Assembly: GCA_049273695.1 (NCBI GenBank)
Contig: JBASRE010000013.1
Span: 62,001-126,000 of the forward strand
Direction of reading: 5' to 3'
Length of the DNA: 64,000 nt
Source: UBA11740 sp049273695
GTDB taxonomy: Bacteria > Acidobacteriota > Blastocatellia > Pyrinomonadales > Pyrinomonadaceae
The notes under the pieces are model-generated. The model ran no database searches. It was not told the origin of the DNA and saw only the letters and a program-made list of their open reading frames with translations. This document shows, piece after piece, positions 39,947-48,139 of this stretch. Both the position numbers and the translations under genes were made by a program. How positions within the stretch are numbered: position 1 is the first letter of the stretch; each line of letters starts with the position of its first letter.

Positions 39947-40845
39947 CCGCACACTCCATCGTGAAGCGATTTACTCGGGTGGGCTTGTTGATTCTGCTCG
40001 GGGTGTTGCCGGCCTCGGCGCAGGTCGACAAGAAATGTTCTGGCCGCGTTTATGGTGCTCGAGAAGTGAGCAAACCCGCCCGAATCATTGAAGGACCCAA
40101 ACTTAGATTTGGGCTCCTTGGGCCCCTCGCTCGGGCACGCTTCGTTGTTGAGGCCGTGCTATGTCGCAGTGGCCAGGTCACCGACATTCGCGTGATCGAG
40201 GGCATCTCTCCCGAAATTAACGAGTTCGCGAGGGCCGCCGTCAGCCTGGTGGAGTTCGAACCTGCTGAAATCAGATGGCACAGCGTTTCAACCAGAACGA
40301 GGTTCGAACTTGTATACGGCCCGAACGAACCGGGAATTAAGGACGTCACTGCTACCGATGCTGCGAAGCGACTGGTCGAGAGTGTGGATATCATCGGCAA
40401 CCGGAGATTAACTGCCAGGGAAATCCTTTCCTGGATCCGCACTCGTCCCGGAGATCCTTATGACGAGGAAAAACTTAAGCGCGACTTTGCCGCTGTCCTC
40501 GGCACCGGCCAGTTCGATAAGACGCAAACACGCGTGATGATCGAAGACGGCGTACGCGGTGGAGTTAGAGTGATATTCGAGGTTGTTGAATTGCCGGTCA
40601 TCGGCGAAGTCAATTTCGAAAATCTCAAGGTTGAACGATCAGTAGTCCTCGCGGCCCTGAAGAAGGAACAGATAGATCTGCTACCCGGGAAGCCTTGCGA
40701 CGTCACGACCGTGAAGAGAGCGGTGCGCATCATCAAGTTTGTCCTCGCCGAAATTGGCCAACCCAATTCGAATGTGGAGACGAAGGTTGAGAATGTCAGC
40801 GCCACGAAAGTGAACCTGACGTTCGTGATTACTCCGAACCAGTAA
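39934..40845 (+). CDS. Exported protein with TonB-C-like and POTRA domains
   Basis: 303 residues; the start overlaps the nadK 3' end by 13 bases, so translation is probably coupled. Signal peptide ~10-32 (VGLLILLGVLPASAQ). The first half (FVVEAVLCRSGQVTDIRVIE, FARAAVSLVEFEPAE) is like a TonB C-terminal domain. Two POTRA-type modules follow (VESVDIIGNRRLTAREILSW; VIGEVNFENLKVERSVVLAA), as in BamA and TpsB proteins, but no outer-membrane barrel follows. The protein should be periplasmic and may bind an envelope partner; this combination is uncommon. A short palindrome (CCCAAACTTAGATTTGGG) lies in its coding DNA at ~40097. Confidence 0.75.
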   Translation: MGTIAAHSIVKRFTRVGLLILLGVLPASAQVDKKCSGRVYGAREVSKPARIIEGPKLRFGLLGPLARARFVVEAVLCRSGQVTDIRVIEGISPEINEFARAAVSLVEFEPAEIRWHSVSTRTRFELVYGPNEPGIKDVTATDAAKRLVESVDIIGNRRLTAREILSWIRTRPGDPYDEEKLKRDFAAVLGTGQFDKTQTRVMIEDGVRGGVRVIFEVVELPVIGEVNFENLKVERSVVLAALKKEQIDLLPGKPCDVTTVKRAVRIIKFVLAEIGQPNSNVETKVENVSATKVNLTFVITPNQ

Positions 40846-40865
40846 CGTTGTCTGAAAGGGAAACT

Positions 40866-42332
40866 ATGCCCGAAGAAAAAGATCGTAAGAGCAGGAAAGT
40901 CGACGCCGACGCTTTCGAGCGCGAACTGACTACCGATCTCGACGCAAAGACACCGGACAAGCCCAAAGGAATGCCGCTGCACACTCGGATTCTGATTGGT
41001 CTGGCCGTCGGCGTAATTGCCGGTGTGGCGGTGAACTGGATTTGGGGTGGCGAACATCCACGAGTTATTTGGGTGGTCGATCACTTCACCAACCCAATTG
41101 GTCAACTTTTTCTGCGTCTGCTCTTGATGATCGTGGTGCCGCTCGTCTTTGCGTCTTTGGTCGTCGGCGTCGCGGGTATCGGCGACATCCGCAAACTCGG
41201 ACGCGTCGGGTTAAAGTCGTTCGCCTACTGCCTGATTCTGTCGGCGATCTCTGTCGTCATTGGACTGACGCTGGCGAACACGATCAAGCCGGGCACCCGC
41301 GTCGATCCCGCTACCCGGGACGCGCTCAAGCAACGGTACAGTACGCAGGCAACGAAAGAAGTAGAGTCTGCGAAAAAGGGTGCGACGGTTAAGACACCCT
41401 TGATGCAGGTCGTTGAAACGATTGTGCCGTCGAATCCTTTCCAAGCTATATCAGGCGTGCCGTCAAATCCCAGTCAGGCGAGCGAGCCCGCGAACCCGAA
41501 CATGCTTCACCTGATGTTCTTCGGGCTCTTCATTGGCATTGCCGTCACGCTTCTGCCCGTAAACGTGACTGCGCCTTTCCTGAGTTTCATGGAAGGGCTC
41601 TATCAAATTACGGCCAAGATCATCGAAATGATCATGAAGTTTGCGCCGTTTGCCGTGGCGTGCCTGCTGTTCAATAACACCGCGCGCTTTGGCCTCGACT
41701 TATTACAGGCACTTGGATGGTTTGTCGTAACGGTCCTGCTGGGGCTTTCCCTGCACATGTTTGGTGTGTACTCAATCTCAATCGCATTGCTGTCCCGTCT
41801 TTCGCCGATCGATTTCTTCCGGCGCATCAAGACGGTGATTCTCACGGCATTCTCAACGTCGTCTTCCAACGCGACCTTGCCGACTGCTTTGCGAGTTTCG
41901 GAAGAGAACCTGGGCGTGCCGCAGGAGATCAACAGCTTCGTTCTTACTGTCGGCGCGACTGCAAATCAAAACGGCACTGCGTTGTACGAAGGCGTGACTG
42001 TCTTGTTCCTGGCACAGCTCGCCGGCATTCCGTTGTCGCTCGGGACGCAGTTGATGGTTGTGTATCTGGCAATCCTCGGCGGCGTAGGCACCGCGGGAAT
42101 TCCTTCCGGCTCAATTCCGTTCATCATCGGCGTGCTGGTGACCATTGGTGTTGACCCGGCAATGATTGCGATCATTCTTGGCGTAGATCGGATTCTTGAT
42201 ATGTGTCGCACGACTCTGAATGTAACTGGCGATATCACGGCGGCCACTTACGTCGCGCGCTCGGAAGGTTATGAGCTGTTGAAGCATCATGATCCGGCCA
42301 TTGTTCGCGCCGGGGTCGGCCGTGCGACGTAG
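40866..42332 (+). CDS. Dicarboxylate/amino acid:cation symporter (DAACS family)
   Basis: 488 residues from ATG 40866 with GAAAGGGAAA upstream; a TTG 18 bases earlier is possible. The glutamate-transporter build is clear: N-terminal scaffold helices (ILIGLAVGVIAGVAVNWIWG, LFLRLLLMIVVPLVFASLVV), a serine-rich HP1-type tip (FSTSSSNATLPTALRVSEEN), TM7 with VGATANQNGTALYEG (the NMDGT motif equivalent), HP2 (GGVGTAGIPSGSIPFI) and TM8 with DRILDMCRTTLNVTGD. It imports C4-dicarboxylates or acidic amino acids with H+ or Na+. An insert between TM4 and TM5 is rich in Pro and Lys. Confidence 0.93.
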   Translation: MPEEKDRKSRKVDADAFERELTTDLDAKTPDKPKGMPLHTRILIGLAVGVIAGVAVNWIWGGEHPRVIWVVDHFTNPIGQLFLRLLLMIVVPLVFASLVVGVAGIGDIRKLGRVGLKSFAYCLILSAISVVIGLTLANTIKPGTRVDPATRDALKQRYSTQATKEVESAKKGATVKTPLMQVVETIVPSNPFQAISGVPSNPSQASEPANPNMLHLMFFGLFIGIAVTLLPVNVTAPFLSFMEGLYQITAKIIEMIMKFAPFAVACLLFNNTARFGLDLLQALGWFVVTVLLGLSLHMFGVYSISIALLSRLSPIDFFRRIKTVILTAFSTSSSNATLPTALRVSEENLGVPQEINSFVLTVGATANQNGTALYEGVTVLFLAQLAGIPLSLGTQLMVVYLAILGGVGTAGIPSGSIPFIIGVLVTIGVDPAMIAIILGVDRILDMCRTTLNVTGDITAATYVARSEGYELLKHHDPAIVRAGVGRAT

Positions 42333-42333
42333 G

Positions 42334-42382
42334 CCGGTACGCACGCCTCTGGCGTGCAAGCATGCCAGAGGCATGCGTACCG
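42334..42382. repeat. Palindrome pair, GGTACGCACGCC family
   Basis: GGTACGCACGCCTCTGGCGTGC and GCATGCCAGAGGCATGCGTACC follow one another directly after the symporter stop. Each is a hairpin and the two pair with one another. Confidence 0.75.
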
Positions 42383-42455
42383 ATGGACAGCATGAGGATT
42401 TTTACACAAGACCGAAACAGTCTGCGCAACTTTCCCTCTAAAGATACGAGCCACT

Positions 42456-43241
42456 ATGCTTTTTCCGATAGGTGACGAAAATTCAGATCGCCGTACGACG
42501 CCGTTCGTAAACTACGTTTTGATCGGCATCAATCTGCTGGTGTTCGTATTTCTGCAAGGGTTAGGGTCAAACGATAATTTCACCTACGCATACTCAACTG
42601 TCCCGGCTGAAATCATCAGCGGCCGCGACATCACGACGCCCAATCGAACGCTCGAGCATCCCGTCACCGGCCAAGTCGTAGAAATACCTGGCCTGCAACC
42701 GACTCTAATTCCGGTTTGGTTCACGCTGATCACCTCGATGTTCATGCACGGCGGCATCGCGCACATCTTCGGCAACATGCTCTTCCTCTGGATCTTTGGC
42801 GACAACATCGAAGACCGTTTGGGCCACCTGCGCTACATAATCTTCTACCTGGTGACTGGGGTGCTGGCGAGTCTCGCGCACGTGCTGACAACCGTCGCGT
42901 TTGCGTCGCAGGAAGCGAGTCTGCTAATTCCCAGTTTGGGCGCGTCGGGCGCGATTTCGGGTGTGCTTGGCGGTTACCTTCTACTCTTTCCGACCCGGAA
43001 AGTAATGGTGATCATCTCGTGGTTTGTCACTGCGGTTCCCGCTTTTATCGCCATAGGCTTGTGGTTTGTCTTCCAGATCATCAACGGTTTGGGCATGCTC
43101 GGTTCCGGCAGCCAGGCCGGCGGCGTGGCTTACGCGGCGCACATCGGGGGGTTCGTCGCCGGATTGCTTCTGATCAAGTTTTTCACTATCGGCCGTCCAG
43201 CCAGTGAATATCAGCCACGGGGCGGGTATTATGAACAGTGA
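42456..43241 (+). CDS. Rhomboid family intramembrane serine protease
   Basis: 261 residues with about seven membrane segments. The catalytic Ser lies in LGASGAISGVLGGYLL (GxSG motif) and the His in AAHIGGFVAGLLL. The conserved early region is VWFTLITSMFMHGGIAHIFG NMLFLW-type, with the HGG/HxxxN loop intact. The enzyme cuts single-pass membrane proteins inside the membrane. The loop between segments 1 and 2 is long (~residues 40-90). The stop overlaps the queF start (TGATG), so the two genes are coupled. Confidence 0.9.
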   Translation: MLFPIGDENSDRRTTPFVNYVLIGINLLVFVFLQGLGSNDNFTYAYSTVPAEIISGRDITTPNRTLEHPVTGQVVEIPGLQPTLIPVWFTLITSMFMHGGIAHIFGNMLFLWIFGDNIEDRLGHLRYIIFYLVTGVLASLAHVLTTVAFASQEASLLIPSLGASGAISGVLGGYLLLFPTRKVMVIISWFVTAVPAFIAIGLWFVFQIINGLGMLGSGSQAGGVAYAAHIGGFVAGLLLIKFFTIGRPASEYQPRGGYYEQ

Positions 43242-43654
43242 TGAGCGCGCCAATATCCGCACCCAACCAGCAAGGCCTGAACATTCAATCAACTCCGCGC
43301 GAAGAGATGCAGCTCTATCCGCTGGACACGTTCGCGTACGAATTTCCGGGCAAGGAAATCAAGATCGAGTTCGAGATTCCTGAGTTCACGTGCATCTGCC
43401 CCTTCTCAGACTTTCCTGATTTCGCCACCATTCGAATCGAATACGTTCCGAACGAGCGCTGCATCGAGCTGAAGAGTCTGAAGCTCTACATCAATTCATT
43501 TCGTGACGTGAAAATCTTTCACGAGCATGTCGTCAACATGATCCTCGAAGATTTTGTGAACGCCTGCGATCCGCTCAGCGTAGAAATTGGAGGGGACTTT
43601 AACGTGCGCGGTAACATCAAGACGACGGTCAAGGCCGAATACAAGAAGCAGTGA
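43241..43654 (+). CDS. queF: NADPH-dependent preQ0 (7-cyano-7-deazaguanine) reductase
   Basis: 137 residues from ATG 43241; a GTG one codon earlier is also in frame. QueF reduces preQ0 to preQ1 in queuosine synthesis. The short YkvM-type form is seen: nucleophile Cys in FTCICPFSDFPD, the family motif ELKSLKLYINSFRD, and the FHE zinc/substrate Glu in KIFHEHVVN. No other que genes are next to it. Overlap with the rhomboid stop suggests shared translation, although the functions are unrelated. Confidence 0.93.
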   Translation: MSAPISAPNQQGLNIQSTPREEMQLYPLDTFAYEFPGKEIKIEFEIPEFTCICPFSDFPDFATIRIEYVPNERCIELKSLKLYINSFRDVKIFHEHVVNMILEDFVNACDPLSVEIGGDFNVRGNIKTTVKAEYKKQ

Positions 43655-43767
43655 GCAGTGCGGTACGCACGCCTCTGGCGTGCTGCGACGCAAAAGATCG
43701 GACGCCGGAGGCGTGCGTACCACTTGAGCAGTGAGCAGTGAGCAGTGAGCAGTGAGCAGTGAGCAGT
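43655..43767. repeat. Palindrome pair plus tandem GTGAGCA heptamers
   Basis: First GGTACGCACGCCTCTGGCGTGC (43662-) and GGACGCCGGAGGCGTGCGTACC (to 43721) of the GGTACGCACGCC family. Then a run of the heptamer GAGCAGT repeated six times (43724-43767). The heptamer is the arm unit of the inverted repeat at 15150-15262. This is simple-sequence DNA with no spacer units and is not a CRISPR. Confidence 0.75.
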
Positions 43768-43772
43768 AGAAC

Positions 43773-44021
43773 GTGGAAGAGTTTACCCAAGTTGCAATAG
43801 TTGTCCTCCTCTTGATGCTTGGAGGACTTTTCCTTTTCGTCGCCCGTCGAATTCTGCGGATTGCCGTAAAGCTAGCTTTTGCGATGGCGCTGATCCTGGT
43901 GTTCGTTGCGGGTGGCGCAATAGGCTGGTGGCAAGGTTGGTTTTCTTCGTCATCCTCATCGACACGTCCAGCGCAAACGAATCAACGGACGAATGCTAAT
44001 CGCCGACCCAGCTCCCGTTAG
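43773..44021 (+). CDS. Small two-segment membrane protein
   Basis: 82 residues starting at GTG 43773. Two hydrophobic segments (TQVAIVVLLLMLGGLFLFVA, ~5-24, and FAMALILVFVAGGAIGWW, ~35-53) are followed by a short Ser/Arg/Asn-rich tail. No family is recognised. The upstream heptamer run leaves little room for a promoter, so it might depend on transcription from rhomboid-queF. Function unknown. Confidence 0.6.
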   Translation: MEEFTQVAIVVLLLMLGGLFLFVARRILRIAVKLAFAMALILVFVAGGAIGWWQGWFSSSSSSTRPAQTNQRTNANRRPSSR

Positions 44022-44028
44022 ATCGTTT

Positions 44029-44097
44029 TTTGAGGCGGGCCACTGCCCGCCGCATGCTTAGATTTCAGATTGGCGGGCAGTAGCCCGCCTCTAAACT
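44029..44097. repeat. Palindrome pair, GAGGCGGGC / GCCCGCCTC family
   Basis: GAGGCGGGCCACTGCCCGCC and GGCGGGCAGTAGCCCGCCTC, inverted around ~25 bp. Second copy at 52404-52449. Confidence 0.75.
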
Positions 44098-44098
44098 T

Positions 44099-44407
44099 AT
44101 GAACATGGAAGTTGAGCGTTGGTCAGAAAAGAGCCTCCCAAATGCCTCAGAGCTTAAAGGGCTGTTGCAGGACGAAGGTTACAGCGTCTTTCAATGGAGC
44201 GACGCGCCGGGAACAAAGTACGGCCCGCACTCTCATCCCGAAGATCAGTCTCACTGGATTCTCAGCGGCGAACTCGAGCTGCGCGTCGGACACGAGACCT
44301 ACACGCTCCGCGCCGGCGATCGCGATTATCTTCCTGCCAACACAATGCACTCCGCATCTGTTCCCGGTGACGAGCCGGTGACGTATCTAATCGGCGCGAA
44401 GCACTGA
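44099..44407 (+). CDS. Small cupin domain protein
   Basis: 102 residues, one cupin barrel. Motif 1 is GPHSHPEDQSHWILSGELEL (G-x5-H-x-H-x3-E type with HSH and later His) and motif 2 is LPANTMHSASVPGDEPVTYL (P-x4-H). The His residues could bind a metal. Small stand-alone cupins have many roles (isomerase, dioxygenase, sensor); none can be assigned. It begins at the edge of a palindrome pair. Confidence 0.82.
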   Translation: MNMEVERWSEKSLPNASELKGLLQDEGYSVFQWSDAPGTKYGPHSHPEDQSHWILSGELELRVGHETYTLRAGDRDYLPANTMHSASVPGDEPVTYLIGAKH

Positions 44408-44540
44408 CGTCTTTGAATTACGACCACCGCGGACGGAAATTTCGTGCGTCTCCAGCTGTCTGGACTCGCCCAAAGTCCATGTTAGACTCGAATTCCCCTG
44501 AGCCCCGTCGTTGAACGGTGGTACCCGCAGTGCGTTCCAC

Positions 44541-45689
44541 ATGAGACCCTCTCTTAATCTTCTCGCAGTATTGAATTTGCTTGGAGCCGCGCAGGGCCTG
44601 CTTTTGACTTTGGCACTGGTGACCGTCAAACGCGGCAACAGGTTAGCCAATAAGTTTCTAGCCGGGTTGACGCTCTCGATCGCGATTATCGTCACCGGCG
44701 CAGTTTTGCTCACGACGAATTATGTCTTTGTCTATCCACATTTAAGCCGAGTTCATCACCCCTTCGTCTTTCTGGCCGGTCCGCTTTTGTTTCTTTACAT
44801 CCGCACGATCACTGCGGGAACCGCGCGCCTGAAAAAGAAGGATTTCCTTCACTTTGTACCGTCCCTTTTTGTGCTCGCCTACTTACTTCCCTACTATTTT
44901 CAAAGCCGCGCTGACAAGGTCAAATTCCTGGTTGCTGAGTTTTACCAGGACTCGCTGGGACAGTGGTATTACATTCGCTCGTCGATCTTCATCGTTCAGT
45001 TCCTCGTGTATCTGATCCTGGTCGTAGCTATGCTGATCAGATACTCCAAAAAATCAAAAGCCATCTCTGCCCCCGACCAACAAAACGTTCGTTTCAAGGT
45101 GCGGTTCTTTGCGATTGCTTCAATCATCCTCTGGCTGGGGGCGTTGTTGCGCCTGATCATCGACCCAAGTGCGACAACAAATCTGCTGGTGCCTCTCGGA
45201 GCCTCGATTGTGGTGTACGCGATGGGTTACCTGGAGATGAGCAAACCTGAAATTGCGAGCAACTCAACGAGTCAGCCGCCGGCAAAAAAATATGAGAAGT
45301 CCACGCTGACTGCCGAGAGACAGGAACGGTATCGTAACCGGCTGCTTCAATACATGAAGGACGAAAAGCCTTTTAGAGATGGCGAGCTGACGGTGCAGAA
45401 ACTTGCAGACCAATTGTCGATTCCGTCGTATTACCTCTCCCAAACAATAAACGAACGGATGGGTCAAACTTTTTCGGATTTCATCAATTCGTATCGAGTG
45501 GAAGAAGCCAAAGAAAGGCTTCTCGATCCGTCGTTTGAGCATTTATCGATTCTAGGCATCGCGGTTGAAGTTGGCTTTAACTCGAAATCTTCGTTCAATG
45601 CCGTCTTTAAGAAGCATACCGACATGACCCCGTCCGAGTTCAGGAAAACCGCGAGTGCCGGAAGCGCAAGCGCTAATCTCGCCGAATGA
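44541..45689 (+). CDS. Membrane-embedded AraC family regulator
   Basis: 382 residues. Seven hydrophobic segments fill residues ~5-235 (for example LLAVLNLLGAAQGLLLTLAL, FVFLAGPLLFLYIRTI, FIVQFLVYLILVVAMLIRY). The C-terminal ~110 residues hold two helix-turn-helix units: LTVQKLADQLSIPSYYLSQT and LSILGIAVEVGFNSKSSFNA, ending FKKHTDMTPSEFRK, a standard AraC ending. The helical N-terminus probably senses a membrane or external signal; the genes controlled are unknown. The barrel and VWA genes just downstream are candidates. A TTG at 44511 is an alternative start. Confidence 0.87.
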   Translation: MRPSLNLLAVLNLLGAAQGLLLTLALVTVKRGNRLANKFLAGLTLSIAIIVTGAVLLTTNYVFVYPHLSRVHHPFVFLAGPLLFLYIRTITAGTARLKKKDFLHFVPSLFVLAYLLPYYFQSRADKVKFLVAEFYQDSLGQWYYIRSSIFIVQFLVYLILVVAMLIRYSKKSKAISAPDQQNVRFKVRFFAIASIILWLGALLRLIIDPSATTNLLVPLGASIVVYAMGYLEMSKPEIASNSTSQPPAKKYEKSTLTAERQERYRNRLLQYMKDEKPFRDGELTVQKLADQLSIPSYYLSQTINERMGQTFSDFINSYRVEEAKERLLDPSFEHLSILGIAVEVGFNSKSSFNAVFKKHTDMTPSEFRKTASAGSASANLAE

Positions 45690-45895
45690 CTCACCGATCC
45701 CGCGTTACCGGCTCGGTTATTTAGATCTCCACCTGCAAAAACGTCCAAACTTAGAAATCTGGACGCCCATCTTTGCGTAACCGGACGCATCTTCTCCACA
45801 GAGTTCGTCTAATCCACGTGTCACAAGCTGCTCGGTTTCGCCGTTCTCCCCGTCGCGGCGAGCAGCCACACTAAGCAAAAGGAGAACCAGTTGTT

Positions 45896-46489
45896 ATGCA
45901 AAGAATCATTTTTACCGCTCTACTTATTTTCGGCAGCGCGTGTGTTGCCCTGGCGCAAACCCCGGCGGATTATCCGAAGAACGAATTTTTCGTGGGATAT
46001 TCCTACCACAGCGCCGACATCAACACTCTGACGATCGATCCGGATCGCAAAGGCCAGCATGGAATCAATCTTTCCTACACAAGAAACATTCGCCCAAATG
46101 TCGGACTGGTCGCCGACGCGTCAGCACACTTCTACCGAGACTCTCGCAGCACCGGTGGCGGTACATTCTCCAGTCAGCGAGATCAGTACTTTCTGGTTGG
46201 CGGCGTTCAATTCAAGTCGCGGAACAGTCGCCGCGTGCAACCCTTCGCTCATGCCTTAGTTGGGGCGTCACTATTTCGCGGATTTACTTCCAACAGCACC
46301 GGGGCAGGCATCGTGTACACCTTTGACGATGCGACTTCGTTGGCGATGGTGCTCGGCGGCGGCTTGGACGTGCGGCTTAGCAAACGTATCGATCTACGAC
46401 TTGTGCAAGCCGACTACAGCCCGACATTCTTCGGCTCCGGACGTCAGAACAATATCAGGCTCTCGTTTGGTATCGTCTTCAAGAAATAG
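45896..46489 (+). CDS. Outer-membrane beta-barrel-like protein
   Basis: 197 residues with signal peptide (MQRIIFTALLIFGSACVALA). The mature part alternates short hydrophobic strands with polar turns (FVGYSYHSADINTLTIDP, INLSYTRNIRPNVGLVADAS, DQYFLVGGVQFKS, LVGASLFRG, VLGGGLDVRLSKRIDLRLVQ, IRLSFGIVFKK), as in eight-stranded barrels of the OmpA/OmpW type; it ends in the barrel-typical aromatic/hydrophobic strand. A ribosome site AAAGGAGAA lies upstream. It should sit in the outer membrane; ligand unknown. Confidence 0.82.
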   Translation: MQRIIFTALLIFGSACVALAQTPADYPKNEFFVGYSYHSADINTLTIDPDRKGQHGINLSYTRNIRPNVGLVADASAHFYRDSRSTGGGTFSSQRDQYFLVGGVQFKSRNSRRVQPFAHALVGASLFRGFTSNSTGAGIVYTFDDATSLAMVLGGGLDVRLSKRIDLRLVQADYSPTFFGSGRQNNIRLSFGIVFKK

Positions 46490-46604
46490 ACCTTCAAGCC
46501 GGAATCAATAGCGAGGAAATCTCCCCGGCCAGAGTTAGTTTGGTTTGCGACTAAGAAGCCGGCTCAACCATCGAAATTTGGGATTAAGTTCGAAAGGGTA
46601 ACCC

Positions 46605-47831
46605 ATGAGAAGCGCGATTACGCTAGGTCTGGTCCTGTTGCTCTGTGCCGCGGAGTTCCCGATTGTATTCGCTCAGGAACGCAATCGGCGTGTCGAGGTA
46701 ATACCGCCGAAGGGTTCGGCCTCGCAGTCCAACGCGCCGGAGAATTCGAAGCCAAACCAGAACGAGGAACAGATCGGCCAGGATGATGTTGTGCGGGTGG
46801 ATACTGCATTGGTCACCGTGCCGGTCAGTATCACGGACCGGAATGGCCGCTATATCGCCGATCTAAAACGCGAAGACCTCCACGTTTTCGAGGACAACGT
46901 CGAACAAGACATTGCCTATTTTGCCTCAGTGGATAAAGCCTTTACGGTTGTGCTAATGGTCGACACCAGTACGTCCACCTGGTCGAAGCTCGGCCAAATT
47001 CGGGAGGCCGCTAAGCTTTTCGTCGATCAGCTTCGACCGGATGACAATGTCATGGTCGTATCATTCGCCCGCGGATTCACGATTGAAAGTGACGTGACAA
47101 ATGACCGCGCGAAAATTCGGAAAGGGATTGAGCGCATCGGCAGAGGACTGAGCACGCATCTATATGACGCCGTAGAGAAGCTCATGCAGAAGCACCTCAC
47201 TCGCATCCCGGGACGGAAGGCCGTAGTCCTTTTCACCGATGGGGTAGATGCGACGAGTAATCATGCCACTTACGAAGGCACGGTCCATTCGGCCGAGGAA
47301 CTTGACGCACTCATTTACCCAATTCTCTATGACACGTACGATCCAGCAGCCGACAACGGTCAACCGCCGGCGCCGCCGCCCGACAAGAGTCGCCTGCCGT
47401 CGATCTTGCGAAAGCTACCTTTGCCTTTTCCCGACATCTTTGGCAACGGCGGCAGCAGCGGCGGCACCGGATCAACGCGGGCTGAATATGATCGCGGCGA
47501 ACGTTATCTTCGTGACCTCGCCGAACGAACCGGTGGCAGGCTTTACGAGGCGAATAAAGACTTAAGCGCTCTACAGGCAGCATTTGGTTTCATCGCTGAG
47601 GAATTGCGCCGCCAATACACGATTGGTTATTACCCGAAGAAAAAGACTGGCGCGGGGGAACGCCGTCAAATCAAAGTCAGGACTGACATCCCGAACGTGG
47701 CCGTGCGTGCGCGTGACAGCTACATCTATCAAGGCGCCGCGGCGACGCAACGTACTGCCAAACCTGACGAGCCCGGCAAACACTCAACATCAGCGCCGGT
47801 ATTGCAAAAGAAACCGTTCACGAACGAATAA
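46605..47831 (+). CDS. VWFA-related acidobacterial-type protein
   Basis: 408 residues with a signal peptide (residues 1-~23). The N-terminal region VTVPVSITDRNGRYIADLKR and DLHVFEDNVEQDI precedes a von Willebrand factor A domain (TIGR03436 type). Its metal-binding site is DTSTST at 120-125, with the second and third parts near VVSFARGF and VVLFTDGVDA. These exported VWA proteins are many-copy in acidobacteria; the ligand and role are unknown. A C-terminal helix region (LSALQAAFGFIAEELRRQYT) and a basic tail close the protein. Confidence 0.9.
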   Translation: MRSAITLGLVLLLCAAEFPIVFAQERNRRVEVIPPKGSASQSNAPENSKPNQNEEQIGQDDVVRVDTALVTVPVSITDRNGRYIADLKREDLHVFEDNVEQDIAYFASVDKAFTVVLMVDTSTSTWSKLGQIREAAKLFVDQLRPDDNVMVVSFARGFTIESDVTNDRAKIRKGIERIGRGLSTHLYDAVEKLMQKHLTRIPGRKAVVLFTDGVDATSNHATYEGTVHSAEELDALIYPILYDTYDPAADNGQPPAPPPDKSRLPSILRKLPLPFPDIFGNGGSSGGTGSTRAEYDRGERYLRDLAERTGGRLYEANKDLSALQAAFGFIAEELRRQYTIGYYPKKKTGAGERRQIKVRTDIPNVAVRARDSYIYQGAAATQRTAKPDEPGKHSTSAPVLQKKPFTNE

Positions 47832-47872
47832 CGCCCGGGCAGCTTTGCACCAAAAGATTAAAACTGTGAGAT

Positions 47873-48065
47873 CTCATTCACACCGGGCTTCAGCCCGGTG
47901 TGAAACGACGATAAGAATAAGGAACCGTTTTAACGGTTTCCTCTTCTGCCCACACACTGAGGCTGTTAGTACGGGGGGCTACTTGTCGCCACACAATGAA
48001 AACCGTTGAAACGGTTTCGTAAATCGTTACCAAGCTGACACCGGGCTAAAGCCCGGTGTGAATTA
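47873..48065. repeat. Paired palindromic repeat, GCTTCAGC family
   Basis: Outer arms ACACCGGGCTTCAGCCCGGTGT (~47879) and ACACCGGGCTAAAGCCCGGTGT (~48038), both with a GTGAA(T) flank; inner arms AACCGTTTTAACGGTTT and AAAACCGTTGAAACGGTTTC. Same layout as 785-933, about 1.3 times as long. It fills most of the 308-bp gap between the VWA gene and the next. Confidence 0.8.
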
Positions 48066-48139
48066 AAGGTGTTACTTGCGAGCCTTTTACGGCAAAGGCC
48101 CACCGAATCATGAATCTCAAGTTCGCATAAGGTCTCCCG

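Noticed and set aside
43724..43767. Possible CRISPR array
   Set aside because: The unit is a 7-bp heptamer in direct contact with the next copy; there are no spacers and no cas genes.
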